Below, piece after piece: positions 21,191 through 32,224 of a DNA stretch of 64,000 bases. Where the stretch lies: the NCBI GenBank assembly GCA_009760885.1, contig CM019713.1, forward strand, positions 10,677,274 to 10,741,273. Reading direction: 5' to 3'. Made by a program: the position numbers and the translations under genes. Every line of letters begins with the position of its first letter. Position 1 is the stretch's first letter. This DNA is from Achatina immaculata (taxonomy: Eukaryota; Mollusca; Gastropoda; Stylommatophora; Achatinidae). The notes beneath the pieces were generated by a model. The model saw nothing but the letters and a program-made list of their open reading frames with translations. It did not search any database and had not been told where the DNA came from.

Positions 21191-21944
21191 CACAGGTGGT
21201 GCATATGCATTGCAAAGCAAGGGGACCACATTGAAAAATGGGGATGTTATTTTTCCTGTATGAAACAAAAGTTTTGTGTGTAATTCACATTTTCTAACTT
21301 TCATTTCAGTCGCTCTCATATAAAATAAAGTATTTAAGAAAAGAAGAACAGAAAGACTTTTAAAAAATGGATTCAAAAACATCACAGAATACACCAGAAG
21401 ATTATTATTATGAGGGTTGTACTGAAAGTCGTGAGCAAACATTTTTTTAAAATCTGAATTTATAGATTGAGAAAATATAAATGTATCACCTTAATCTGCA
21501 TCCTTTGCACTTCATGTAGAGGTCACATGACTGTAAATTTCACACGAGGGCCAGAATAGACAGAGGAATGAAAAAAATAATATAAGCATTAAAATAGTCA
21601 AGTGAGACTGCAACAGAATTTAAAGCATAGTTTAATATGTTGAGAAACGAGTAGGAAAGGGTAACTTAGAACCAGCTTCCTGCGAGTCAGTATCTAACAT
21701 AAATTCTGCTGTGGTGGCTGCCGAGCATTTGTAGTTATTTCCTATTCACAGTTTGTCATCTATTTATTTCTTCTCCAGTTAGCGGTGTCTGCATCTCTCA
21801 AGTATTTGTTCTGTTTTACCGTTTTTGCAGTGTCTCATTTATTTGTTATTTTCCTCCCTTTTTTTTTTTTCTTCATGCTGTCAAAACTATTTATTATTTC
21901 CTATCTCACCCCCAGTCAAGTAACAGTCTTGTTGTGAATGATCC

Positions 21945-22052
21945 TCTCACTTGTATGTTTGCTCCATTTTATTTCTTTAATGTTTGTATGTTTGCTCCAT
22001 TTTATTTCTTTAATGTTTGTATGTTTGCTCCAATTTATTTCTTTAATGTTTG
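21945..22052. repeat. 33-bp tandem repeat
   Basis: Three near-identical units of tgtatgtttgctccattttatttctttaatgtt. Confidence 0.9.
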
Positions 22053-22124
22053 CCCACTCTGTTAAACTTTGATGAAACTATACTGTACTCAACACCACTA
22101 AACTTCCACTTTAACTCTTATCCT

Positions 22125-22428
22125 ACTGGTAAAAGGTAAAAAGTAAAGGTAAAATCTCCATTGCTATGCTATTATGGCATATTGGGGGATACATTGTAGG
22201 CCTGTAATTCAAAAGCCTTCGGCACATGAAAGTGTGATGTGGTCTTTATCACACCTGGCCGCATTTACCTTCCCAGATTTCTCCGGTACCCATTTTTAGA
22301 GGCTGGGTAATTCACAACTGGGCCTAATTTTTCTTGTGGGACCAGGAAAAAATATAAATGACCATTGCTGGGACTTGAACCTGATACCACCAGATTAGTA
22401 GGCCAAGTGCCTAACTAGTCCGCCCTCA
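22125..22428 (-). mobile_element. tRNA-derived SINE, family B
   Basis: The minus strand begins with a tRNA-like head (GGCGGACTAGTTAGGCACTTGG, B box GGTTCAAGTCC near 22375). The body includes ACCCAGCCTCTAAAAATGGG, GGAAGGTAAATGCGGCCAGG and a GACCACATCACAC block, and it ends in an AAGGTAAA-like tail. Family B copies also lie at 24640-24868 and 59160-59455. 22429-22727 shows nothing recognised. Confidence 0.88.
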
Positions 22429-22727
22429 TCCTACTGGATGATAAAAAAAAAATCCCAAGACCATGCAAATAACTGTATAAGAAACACACCCACCGTGGTT
22501 TTACCAAGAAATGATGTGATGCTACCATTTAATTTGCTCATGACAGAATTCTTTATATGAGAAAAAGTATGTATTACTCTTAAACAAGTAAACAAGATAG
22601 ATTTCTATTGTTGTAGTAGTACCCACTTGTTGTTTATGGTTTTTCTTTTATTTATCTGCATGTGATATGCTCTATTTCTTTTCTTTTTTTGGATTTGCCT
22701 GAACACTGTGGCTGACGGATGAGCTTT

Positions 22728-22978
22728 GGTTACCAGAAATTGATGGCTGCTATCATAAGTGGCAGGAAAAACTGAAAACTGATTGGCTGCAATTATAAGT
22801 GGCATGAAAAACTGAAAACTGATTGGCTACTATCATAAGTGGGAGGAAAAACTGAAAACATTGATTGGCTGCTATCATAAGTGGGAGGAAAAACTGAAAA
22901 CTGATTGGCTGCTATTATAAGTGGGAGGAAAAACTGAAAACTGATTGGCTGCTATCATAAGTGGGAGGAAAAATGCCA
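22728..22978. repeat. 40-bp minisatellite
   Basis: Six units of about 40 bp (actgattggctgctatcataagtgggaggaaaa). The unit contains ATTGG on the plus strand, so the array is a row of CCAAT-like motifs, probably by chance. 22979-23735 is AT-rich and featureless. Confidence 0.92.
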
Positions 22979-23735
22979 GTGCCCCCAGAAAACCTTTCTT
23001 TTTTTTTTCTTTCTTACAGGGAAAACATAACTGCTACATCTGCCTCTCTCAGCATCATCTAACATCATGAACATTCATTGGAAGCACAACTTTGGTTAAA
23101 TGAATATTCAGATGTCTAAACATTCGGGATATGTAAATATATAATTTGTGAAAGAAGAAGAAAGCATATGTATTTCATATAAAAGAATTTGAGGTCATGA
23201 AATATTCAGTTTATAAGGCTTTTGTAATTTTTATTAAAATACCTGTATATTTTGTTTATGAGATATCCAAAACATATGAAATGCAGAATTATAAATATAC
23301 AAGTGTATGATAATATTCATGTTGAGTTTTTAATGTGTGTTTATTATTAGGATTGTGTGTAAATCTGCAAATGTTTTTCTACTCTGTTTCAGAATAACAT
23401 GTGGGGAAACCTCATCATCTTTCATTGCTTCATATCGAGATTACTGCATCTTGGGTTTGCTTGCTGTTATAGTAATTTGACCAGTTTAGAAATTGTCTCT
23501 ATTATTAGAATGGTTCAGTGACGAGTGTCTTGTTTGGAAATTTTAGTGGGGAAAAAAATGATTACACATTTTTCCACTTTCAAGAATTTCATTGTCAAGA
23601 GATCCTTTGTCTGTTTTGCTGTTTCAGTTGGAAATTTTTCTGAAGGTTTGAAGTTGTGGCATTTTGTTTGAATTTGTGGCAGACAAATTTAGCAGGCTTG
23701 TTTAAATAGGTTGATCAGTTAACATTTTTGTATAA

Positions 23736-24275
23736 ACTGTAAAGCAGGTGCAGAAATTCAAATACCTTGGAGCAGTAATAACATCAGATGGGAAATGCAG
23801 AACAGAAATTAAGAACAGAATAGGCCAAGCAAAGACTGCATTTCAGAGAATGAGAAACATATTATCCAACACATGAATGCTAGAAAATGAGTCCTAAAAT
23901 GCTATATTGAACCTATCTTGTTATATGGAAATAAATCATGGACAATATGTAGATCTACACAAAAATAATTGGAAGCAGTAGAAATCTGGTTTATTAGAAG
24001 AATGTTGCGAATTCCCTGGACAGCAAAAATAACTAATGGAGAATGTTTGAGAAGAGCTGGAGATACAAAAAATCATGTCAAAAAAATTAAAAATAAGAGA
24101 GAGACAAAATAGAGGGAAGAAGAGCCAGGGGAAGACCAGAGAAATGATACTGGACAGTCTGACGAGATAGCGTGAGGAGATCACCAACTGAGCTTAATGG
24201 CCTGCATGAAGGATCGTGTACTCTGGAGAAGCATAATAGACAATGCTAGTCAGCACAGCACCTGATGATGATGAT
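23736..24275 (+). mobile_element. LINE fragment, family F3, with (GAT)n tail
   Basis: Degraded plus-strand frames read VQKFKYLGAVITSDGKCRTE and IKNRIGQAKTAFQRM, then YGNKSWTI and a FIRRMLRIPWTAKI-like block. This is the RT thumb and C-terminal region of a non-LTR element. It ends cagcacctgatgatgatgat. Compare the better-preserved copy at 50740-51450. Confidence 0.8.
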
Positions 24276-24639
24276 AAACTGTAAAAAAGGGACCTAGCTC
24301 TGTTGCTGATCCTGGAAAGCAGCTTCATCTGTAGTCGGGGCATGCCCATGTGTGTTTGGCCTTTGACATCAGTATGTCATGTCCTTCAGTGTTTTCAGAG
24401 AGATGACTCCAGTGTTGTGTCTATTGCATGTGATCTAACACTGAGGGCCTCATCAGAATGGACAAATCAGGCTTACAAATCCATCAAACACCTCAAGGAA
24501 CAATTGCAAAGCAACTTCCTCCAAAGCACCTACAACACACGACTCACAGTATTACATGTAGCCAAGGGCAGCAGTTTCAAATCTCAATTAAATGCTAGAT
24601 CATGTGCATTTTTGTATAAAACTTTTCTTAAGCTGCAGT

Positions 24640-24868
24640 TTCCAGACAAGGACAACACGTTTTTGGCCTGTATTTCCAGGACCACCAGCACACGAAAGTT
24701 TACCTTCCCAGATTTCTCTGGTACCTATTTTTAGAGGCTGGGTAAACCCTGGGGCCTGTTTTAGGTGTGGGGTAACAGAAACAAAAAATTCCATTTCTGG
24801 GCTTAAACCCTGTACCACCATATTAGTAGACAAAGTGCCTAACTACTCAGACAGCCAAATGCCTGAAA
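24640..24868 (-). mobile_element. SINE family B, diverged copy
   Basis: Shares the segment ttaccttcccagatttctctggtacctatttttagaggctgggtaa and a decayed B-box region (gggcttaaaccctgtaccaccatattagtag) with 22125-22428. The unassigned 24276-24639 to its left has an open plus-strand frame but no recognised domain. Confidence 0.75.
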
Positions 24869-25145
24869 AACAATTTAAAAAGTCATCTTATGCTGTTAAA
24901 TTTGAATCCTAGTCTGCCAAACACATTCAGCCTTTCAAAATAAAATTCTTTTGATTGTTTACTAAGTTTTTTTTAAGAATAAAGAGATTGCATAATTTTT
25001 TTTTAATTTGGCAGTTTGTTAAACATTTGTATAGTCAGATCAGTTTCTTATGTATTCATTTTAATATATACTTTGCCTTCTTCCATTTCCTCTCTCTTTC
25101 CCCCCTCCCATGTTTTATTTAGCAGAATTTGCCTAGACATAGTCA

Positions 25146-25325
25146 AAAATGGCTTTCATCCACATCCTTCATGGGCTCAGTTTCCTGAGGAAGAAAACCA
25201 GAGAGGATGTTGCTCACCTGAGCAAGAGCAGAAAAAAAAGCAAAGGACAGCCGTTTGTGGAAAACCCCTGTGGAAACCCCATGTGCCCGAGGCACTTAAG
25301 GTTCGGAGTGAGAGAGAGTCAAAAA
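25146..25325 (+). mobile_element. LINE C-terminal fragment, family F2
   Basis: Short 3' piece: the reads EDVAHLSKSRKKSKGQPFVE and NPCGNPMCPRHLR, and the DNA ttgtggaaaacccctgtggaaaccccatgtgcc, match the end of the F2 copy at 6885-7292. 25326-25655 holds long T and G runs (an 18-G run ends near 25550) and no element. Confidence 0.65.
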
Positions 25326-25655
25326 CGGATAAATTTTGTTATTTTGCAATGCCCTCATCAAACTCTCTTCCTGTGGTTTTTTTTTTTTTTTTGTTCTCGC
25401 AGAATTAAATTTCTCGAAGACGTTTCATCCAGCGAAGCCAAGAAAATCTCGCGTATTATGTTCTAATTATGAGTTACCAACAACCAAGACATTGGTCAGA
25501 CTGAGGGCTTGTAAAGAAACAGTGATATGGCCCGGGGGGGGGGGGGGGGTTGGGTTTAACCAAATTCCTTCAAGGGGTGTGATAGCAGTAAAGCAGTTAA
25601 CATGCAGTTGAATACAGATCTAATGTGTTCTCCCTTGTTTTTACAGTTGTCACTG

Positions 25656-25876
25656 TTAAGCCTCTCACTCCCTGGTTAATTCCCATGCTCTGCTAGAACA
25701 AATTTTGATGGAAAGAAACTGGAAAGAAGTTAACTGATTAAAATATGGGTTGGGTTAGAAGTATGGGCTTGTTTTTTATGTTATTTAGGCTGCCTTGCTA
25801 TTGCTCTGAGTATTGATTGATGTGGGTGTGCAAGATTTGCCAACCCTGCCAGTGTTGTTTCGAAGTGAAAGTTATT
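25656..25876. mobile_element. TTAA-bounded MITE, copy 2
   Basis: Diverged homologue of 13682-13920, sharing gatggaaagaaactggaaagaagttaactgatt and the following purine/T blocks. It begins ttaagcctctcactccctgg. The right end is decayed (gtgaaagtta). Confidence 0.55.
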
Positions 25877-25979
25877 TGCAGTGTTTTTATTTTTTTTGCT
25901 TTGTTTTGGCTATACTTCAGTGAACAGTTCATTTTAAAGCATGATATGATGGCTAGACCATGGAGTATGACTGAAACAA

Positions 25980-26215
25980 TAACTAGATTGCTTGATTGAT
26001 ATTCCTGACAGCATAACTGTATAAGAAAATAAAGCCTTCTGTAGGAATGAAACGACTATAGATTGCTTGTTTAGTATTCCACATAACTGTACAAGAAAAT
26101 AAGCCTTCTGTAGGAATGATAACAAATACAGCCATAGTAATAATTATAGATTGCTTCTTTAGTATTCCTTTGTATTATTGTACAAAAAAAATCAGCCTGC
26201 TGTAGAAATGAATTA
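25980..26215. repeat. ~60-75-bp tandem repeat (3-4 units)
   Basis: Imperfect units of agattgcttgtttagtattccacataactgtacaagaaaataagccttctgtaggaatga. Confidence 0.85.
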
Positions 26216-26384
26216 GCTTGGTATTCCCTGTGTTCCGTGTTGAAATGGAAGTTGGGATCGTTTTCATGATGTAGAGGGCAGTGCTGGCCATCGTTGCAAA
26301 GAAGCCACCTGATGTAGCAGAACTGTTATTCTTGTTATTTTTTTTACTCGAGTTTCTACTTGGAACAAAGTTACTGTTGCACAT

Positions 26385-26485
26385 GTATCATTGTACTGAA
26401 GTTGTTATTATTATTACATGTATCGTAACACTGTACTGAAGTCATTATTATACACGTATCATAACACCGTACTGAAATGGGGTTC
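26385..26485. repeat. Short degenerate tandem repeat
   Basis: About three units of cattgtactgaagttgttattattattacatgtatcgtaaca. The next 890 bp (26486-27374) are AT-rich with A/T runs and an (AT)n tract near 27145; nothing else recognised. Confidence 0.75.
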
Positions 26486-27374
26486 ATCACAATACTGTTG
26501 TGACTGAAGATGTTTCTGAAACATGTCACATGTGTGTCACATTGCAGTCTCATAGATTTTTCATTTTGTACAAATGGGGAAAAAAAACCATATTTATTGT
26601 TTCTTCTTTTTTTTTTCAGTTTTTTATTAAACAGCAAGTACATTGGGTTTATGTTTGGGCATGAATGAGCTTATACGTGTGTATGTATGTTCTGTGACAT
26701 TGAGTGTCTGTATAGTGTAAGAGAGGCTGATGTTTGCAGTGCTGTGTTTCACTCGTTTTGTACAGATCTGAACATGCACAGCTTCTTTTAGTACTTTTGC
26801 CGTTCAAATGATTAGTACTCGAGGGGTAGATGAAATTAATGGTACAACTTTTTGTGTGTGTAAAATTAAAATGCTATTCATTTACTTAACAGGTATGATC
26901 TTGTTTTTGTGATGTTCATGGCCTGAGCATGGGACATTGAATAAGCCTTTTTTTTTTTTCTGGTAAATATCTTGGAACAGCAGCTTCATTTAGAGTCACA
27001 TACATGTGCGTATGAGAGAGAGAATTTTCTTACTTCTAGAAGTACGACTCTTACATCAGAGCCAGTACTTCTAATTAGAGTTTACAAAAAAAAAAAATTA
27101 TACAAGGCTTCTTACAAACTGATGTGAACACACAAAAAAAAAAAAATATATATATACACAACTGATATGCCAGTCTTGCTTTAAGACATAATACTGAAAC
27201 ATACATGAACAACAACAAAACATTTCTTTTTATTCATAGATTTATTCCCTATACTGTAAGTGTACGAAGCTAAAAACCTGAGCAGCAAAGTCATCACAGG
27301 TTGCATCTGGTCAAAATAAAGTACCCAAAAAATCCATTTGCACAATTTTAAAAAAAATAATAATAAGCACCGTA

Positions 27375-27592
27375 AGGAACTTCATCACTACTTTTGAATG
27401 ACCCCAGAACTTCATCACTACTTTTGAATGATCCCAGAACTTCATCACTACTTCTGAATGATCCCAGAACTTCATCACTACTTTTGAATGACCCCAGAAC
27501 TTCATCACTACTTTTGAATAATCCCAGAACTTCATCACTACTTCTGATTGATCCCAGAACTTCATCACTAGTTTTGAATGATCCCAGTCTGC
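27375..27592. repeat. 30-bp minisatellite
   Basis: Seven units of aacttcatcactacttttgaatgatcccag. Because the unit is a multiple of three and lacks stops, frames on both strands stay open and give repetitive peptides such as SFKSSDEVLG on the minus strand. I do not call this a gene: no start context, splice signal or homology supports it. 27593-28269 holds nothing recognised. Confidence 0.95.
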
Positions 27593-28269
27593 CACTTCTT
27601 TCCCCCCCCCCCCAAAAAAAAAGAACAATACCTATCTTATAGCTTCTCATCCTTCACATCCTTCACATCCAGGTTTTCCCGCATCCTCTTTATGCAGTTC
27701 CAAATTTATGTGAAAGACATTTATTACCTATATCCATGGATACCTTGTTCATACATGTAGTCTATAAATAAATTCTGTGAAAAATTATAACAGATTCAAG
27801 ATATCAAATAGACCCACATTACATCACATCCCTCTTGTATATTAAAAAAACTCACTGCCCTTTATGTATTTATAAATTTTCGACTACCCAACTCTCGGTG
27901 CCGTCGTAACCAAACACAACACATACTGAAATATGAATGCTTCCAAAACACACTCCCAGCTACATTTGAGCCAAATGGCGAGAGTTCACAAGCCGCTGGA
28001 TCCATAATTCAAAAACCATGACTCTCGATTGTCATGCATTTTTTTCAACTTGTAAATTTCAACAATTTGTAAATTTCTCCGTCGTTCCTAGTGAACTCTC
28101 TTGTTTTCCATGCCCCTTAACTACACGTTCTCGCATTTCTAAAATATCTCATTGGAATGTACAAAATTAACAACATAAACAGTTTTATATTGACAATTAT
28201 TATAAAAAAATTGTTGTTAAATACTTCACAATTACATAAATTAACAGTATTGCACTTATAAAATATGCA

Positions 28270-28696
28270 TTGAAAATAACGTAACAGGAAAAACAGAGGG
28301 AAAAAGAGCCAGGGGAAGGCTGAGAGAAATGATACTGAACAGTCTGACATGATGGTGTGGCATGAGATCACCAGCTTCTTCTTCGTATGTGTTGTCTGTC
28401 TATTATCTGCAGTCCTGCCTCTTGGATAAATTTCACATACGGAACCGTAGAGCTTATCTTCTTTTCTGGGCCAGTAATTGCTTCCCAGTTTCTCATAGCT
28501 GATGCAGTTTTGGAGGATATGTTCCACAGTTTAGAGCACCTTCGTACATGTACGAAGAGTAGCAGCACCAACATTAAACTTTGTATACATATGACAGACA
28601 GCTGAACTGAAGGCCTGCGTGAAGGATCAGGTACTACGGAGAAACATAATATCCAACACCAGTCAACACAACACCTGATGATGATGATGATGATGA
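28270..28696 (+). mobile_element. F3 LINE 3' end with (GAT)n tail, split by another insertion
   Basis: 28270-28376 (gaaaaacagagggaaaaagagccaggggaaggctgagag...gagatcaccag) and 28603-28696 (ctgaactgaaggcctgcgtgaaggatc...cctgatgatgatgatgatgatg) form one continuous F3 3' end when compared with 24120-24275. The 226 bp between them are a second element in the opposite orientation. Confidence 0.78.
28377..28602 (-). mobile_element. LINE C-terminal tip nested in F3
   Basis: The minus-strand frames read VEHILQNCISYEKLGSNYWP, then KLYGSVCEI and FIQEAGLQI. This resembles the extreme C-terminus after the RNase H domain of RNase-H-bearing LINEs, which carries an E-H-(I/L)-L-x-x-C motif. It ends in a (GAA)n tail, seen as cttcttcttcg. 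A short cagct repeat at both junctions fits a target duplication. Confidence 0.7.
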
Positions 28697-28834
28697 AAAT
28701 ATCCTACAGTACAATCCCTGTAGTGTACTCATCTACCAATTAGAAAGTCCTCAGTGGGGTGGATTCTTTCGTGGACCCACGGACACCATGGTTAACCTCA
28801 AGAAATGGCTACAGGAGTTAGCCTCCCTGGCTCA

Positions 28835-28935
28835 TTATACAGCAGTGAACCTCTCTGACAAAACACAAAGTGCTGAACAGAGGAAACAGACCAGACCAAA
28901 TAAAGTTTCCATTCCTGTATTATAATGTTAGACAG
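28835..28935. repeat. Dispersed repeat shared with 30225-30325
   Basis: About 100 bp (cctctctgacaaaacacaaagtgctgaacag...accagataaagtttccattcctgtattataa) matches 30225-30325 in the same orientation. Identity of the element is unknown. Confidence 0.65.
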
Positions 28936-28999
28936 CCAGGTACCATCAGCAACGAATAGCTTTGGCAGAAAACAAACCAACCCACAGTGAAAAAAAAAA

Positions 29000-29240
29000 T
29001 AATGAAGAGTTGCTGGAGATGGATAGGACAAACACTTTGAAAGCCCACCACAAACATAAGCAAACAAGCTCTCACCTGGAATCCCCAGGGAAAGAGAAAA
29101 CAAGGAAGACCTAGAAATACCTGGTGAAGGAGTCTTGAAGCAGAATTTAAAAAAGGACTGATTATGCCTGGAGATGGACAGAAGATGCAGTCCAAGACAG
29201 AAATAAATGGAGAGCCTAGATAAGGGTAAAGAAGGTGAGA
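29000..29240 (+). mobile_element. LINE C-terminus, family F5
   Basis: The plus strand reads RCWRWIGQTL, then NISKQALTWNPQGKRKQGRP and RNTWWRSLEAEFKKG, a standard LINE C-terminal layout (W-x-G-H, T-x-x-P-x-G-K-R-x-R-G-R-P, T-W-R-R). It is distinct from F1-F4 in sequence. 29241-29639 shows nothing else. Confidence 0.72.
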
Positions 29241-29639
29241 AAGGAAAGAAGGAATTATAAGCCATAAAGGAAAGAAGTAATTATAAGCCATAACAAGGAT
29301 TGAATTGATGATGATTTCAGAATGTGAAGATCCTAACACTTTATGCCTCTACAGCATGAAGAAGGCTTGGGACATTTTTTCTTCTTCTTTACCAGTATTA
29401 CAAATGAAATGGTAACCTAAAACTGTCATGAACCAATTTGTCTGCCTAGAAATCATAGTTGAACCTATTTTTCTGAAATGTCTGTTTGAAATTGCTGTCA
29501 CAATCTAGTTTATGTTTGTACTGAAGAAAACTATACCCATAGGTAAACTATGTTTGTCTGAAGCTACATAATAGTAAAATCTCTGGGAAAAAAAACCCCC
29601 AAAAATCTGTCACAGTCGCATCTATTCATCTAAAAATAC

Positions 29640-29815
29640 TGTAAGTGTCACTTAAACATCCGAGCACAGATCTGGCCCAAGAGAGAGGAACTGAAAGAAA
29701 AACTATGGGGCTCCCACTTAAGTCTGGAGAAGATGGCATGGTTGGAGCAACAGGTCTGCAGATGTTGCATGATCAACCAACACTCGAATGAGGAAGATGA
29801 AGAAGAACGTTAAGG
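29640..29815 (+). mobile_element. LINE 3' end with (GAA)n tail
   Basis: Contains gtctggagaagatggcatggttggagcaacaggtctgcag, then cactcgaatgaggaagatgaagaagaa. Low-confidence LINE 3' region; the (GAAGAT/GAA)n tail is the main evidence. Confidence 0.4.
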
Positions 29816-29949
29816 ATTAAATGAAAGTCCCAGAAACACGTAAATAAGATCTATATCTTAAAATGGTGCACATAACATAGCAGTAATCGTTTCAATAACC
29901 ACTGGTTTGCGAACAAATGTAATGGCACTCCATTAATTTGCTTCAGGAT

Positions 29950-30172
29950 AGTAAGGAGCTAAAGCAGAACAGTCACTGGTTTCTCATGGCGAAGGTCGGA
30001 GGTTCGAATCCAGCTAGTGGCAACCCAGTCACCCAGCTGTAGAAATGGGTATCCGGCTTCTGGAGTTGGGGAAGGAAAGGCGTGATACTGACCATTTCAC
30101 CTTCTAGTGCTGACAGGTCAAGGAATATATGGGCACTAACACCATATCCCTATGTGCCTCTAAGGCATGATA
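29950..30172 (+). mobile_element. SINE family A copy
   Basis: Reads tctcatggcgaaggtcggaggttcgaatcc (B box GGTTCGAATCC), followed by the shared body acccagctgtagaaatgggt, tgatactgacca and caccatatccctatgtgcctc. The A-box half of the head is eroded. Confidence 0.85.
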
Positions 30173-30884
30173 GGATTACCTGAAGCAGCAAAGTGATAAA
30201 TCCACACTTGAGAAACACATAACAACAAACCCTTCAGACAAAACTCCACAATGCTGTACAAAGGAATTCTGAAACTGACCATACCAGATAAAGTTTCTAT
30301 TTCTGTATTATAAGTCACTGGCCAAAATGGAGCATGCAGGCTATATGTGACATGCTTCATCAAAATATATAACAATACTTTTTTTTTCCATCACAGGAAG
30401 CATTTAGATATCCACTCTCTGAGGAAGATGCCAAGCATCATTTTACTGAGTATTTTGACTAACAAAATGACCCCAAAATAAAAAATGAAACTTTGTGTTA
30501 CAGAAACCCTAAGTATCCCATTATATGAAGCAAACTGCCAAGCCCTATCAAGACATCTATTTGTCCCCACAACACTGAAAGGTATAAGAGGAAGGAGACA
30601 AGACAAGACAAGTTTGTGCTGCCAGGTCCGAAATCTCTGCACTTGTCTTCTGTTTTAAATCTTCTGCTTCACCAGGGGCATGTGGGCAGGGAAAAAAGTG
30701 TCTTGCTCATTCTGAACTAACTCCTCTTCTCTCAGCTCGGCCAATCAGCTCAAAAGAAAAAAAAGACAAGGCTCATGCATCCAGAAATCTGGCAGTTTTT
30801 TGAATGACGCAAGAAGATCAGTAAGAAAGATCTATTTCATTAATTACTTTACAGTCTCCATATGATAACAAACTGCACGTAATA

Positions 30885-31238
30885 TTCTTGTAAATGCAAG
30901 CAATATCCCACATAAAGACAATATCCATATGAAAACTAACTAAGGTTCCTACATTAGAACCATTTACATAACATCCTTCACATGAAAACTAATTGCATAT
31001 AATACCCCTAAATGAAGATCAATTAATTACATACAACAGCCCTTCATGAAGAGCAGATATACGTATTGTCCCCCCATGGAAATTACATGTAACACTCCTA
31101 CATAAAGTCCTGTTATATGTAGTGTGCTGTTCCCCCCCCCTCCACAAAGAAACTATACGTCACACTTCTACACAGACTAGTTATACAAAGTGTCCACCAT
31201 GGAAACTACACTTAACACTCCTACATAAAGACTGCTTT
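30885..31238. repeat. Degenerate ~35-bp minisatellite, left part
   Basis: Loose tandem units of the form aactaattacatgtaacactcctacatgaagac. The array continues at 31606-31840, on the far side of an R5 insertion. 30326-30884 shows no recognised feature. Confidence 0.75.
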
Positions 31239-31605
31239 ACATATACTATCAGAGGGCTAAGACACTGTCCGATTAGGCAATCAGTGACCCACAAATGATA
31301 TGCTAGCGTCAGGGTTAGCGAACCACATTTGACCAAGACCCTGTCCCACCTCTTCTTTGGTACCCCCAGTAACAGGCCTAGCCTGGCTAACGGGGCAGGG
31401 ATCGCCATAGTCCCCATGGTGGTGGAGTCTGCTAAAGAAGCATTGCACACCCCCCCCCTGCTTTCTAGCTGCACTCCGGGACTATAAAAATAGCTGCCAT
31501 AACCTGCTACCATGCCGACATGATGATGTGTCTCAACACCTTCACAGCTTCGGCTGCAGAGAACATCAGCTCGCAGATGGAGAATGAAAAAGAAGAACAA
31601 CATAT
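31239..31605 (+). mobile_element. Interspersed repeat R5, stand-alone copy
   Basis: Full-length R5 in the orientation opposite to the 5.7- and 10.1-kb copies, here without an F4 LINE beside it. It starts near gacactgtccgattaggcaatcagtgaccc and ends agatggagaatgaaaaagaagaa. The sequence acatata occurs at both edges (31239 and 31600), fitting a target-site duplication. It shows that R5 can move independently of F4. Confidence 0.75.
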
Positions 31606-31840
31606 AATATCTCCTGCATAAGAACTAGTTACATCTAACACTCCTACGTATAAGGACTGAAAGCACATAATCTCTCCTAAACGAAGATTAATTACATGTA
31701 ATTTCTCCTTAAGAAAATTAATCACAAGTAACATTCTTGCATGAAGACAACTGCAGTAATATCACCCCATATTAAAACTAATTACATGCAACATGAAGAC
31801 CAGTTACACATAACATAATACAGTCAAGAAACTTCAGTCA
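31606..31840. repeat. Degenerate ~35-bp minisatellite, right part
   Basis: Continuation of the array at 30885-31238 (tacatgtaatttctcc, tacatgcaacatgaagaccag). It ends about 170 bp before the syntaxin stop codon, so the syntaxin 3' UTR may read through it. Confidence 0.7.
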
Positions 31841-32011
31841 AACCACATAGCAGACCAGTAAACGTGAAATGACCTGGTCCAGCAACGAGGCGTTTAAACC
31901 TCCGCACAACATTTCGTGAACATGTTCAGAAGCCAAGTGCTGTCAAAGAAAACTTCAAAATCTGGCCATCCTCCGATGATCAGTAAGCCTCTATGCTTAC
32001 GTGTAGGCTCA

Positions 32012-32104
32012 TCATTTCGTGCTGACAACTATGATGATAGTGACAATCACAACGACAACCAGAAATATGACAACCAGGCAAAACACCTTCTTCCTGAATT
32101 TACG
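32012..32104 (-). CDS. Syntaxin exon 9: membrane anchor and stop
   Basis: 93 nt, phase 0, acceptor TTTGTGTAG|CGT. It encodes RKFRKKVFCLVVIFLVVVVI, then VTIIIVVSTK and TGA. The basic R-K-x-R-K-K stretch before a 22-residue hydrophobic helix is the juxtamembrane and anchor arrangement of syntaxins 7 and 12. Confidence 0.95.
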   Translation of the reverse strand, partial: RKFRKKVFCLVVIFLVVVVIVTIIIVVSTK

Positions 32105-32224
32105 CTACACAAAAAAAAAATATAATATTAATCTTACTTATATGAGACATCTTAAACAATGGTTTCTGCTTGATATTCATGTGTTACTATTATTCTGTTT
32201 TGGTATTTATATTAAGTTCATTAC

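Noticed and set aside
24303..24734. 143-codon plus-strand open frame
   Set aside because: Its 3' half lies in a SINE B copy, and the 5' half shows no homology or splice sites that I could support.
27311..27650. Long open frames with repeated SSDEVLG-type peptides on the minus strand and NDPRTSSLLL peptides on the plus strand
   Set aside because: They come from a 30-bp tandem repeat that lacks stops. Open frames exist on both strands at once, with no homology, splice sites or start context.
28798..29339. Overlapping long minus-strand open frames (139-155 codons)
   Set aside because: They are antisense to a LINE C-terminus on the plus strand. The LINE reading explains the conservation.
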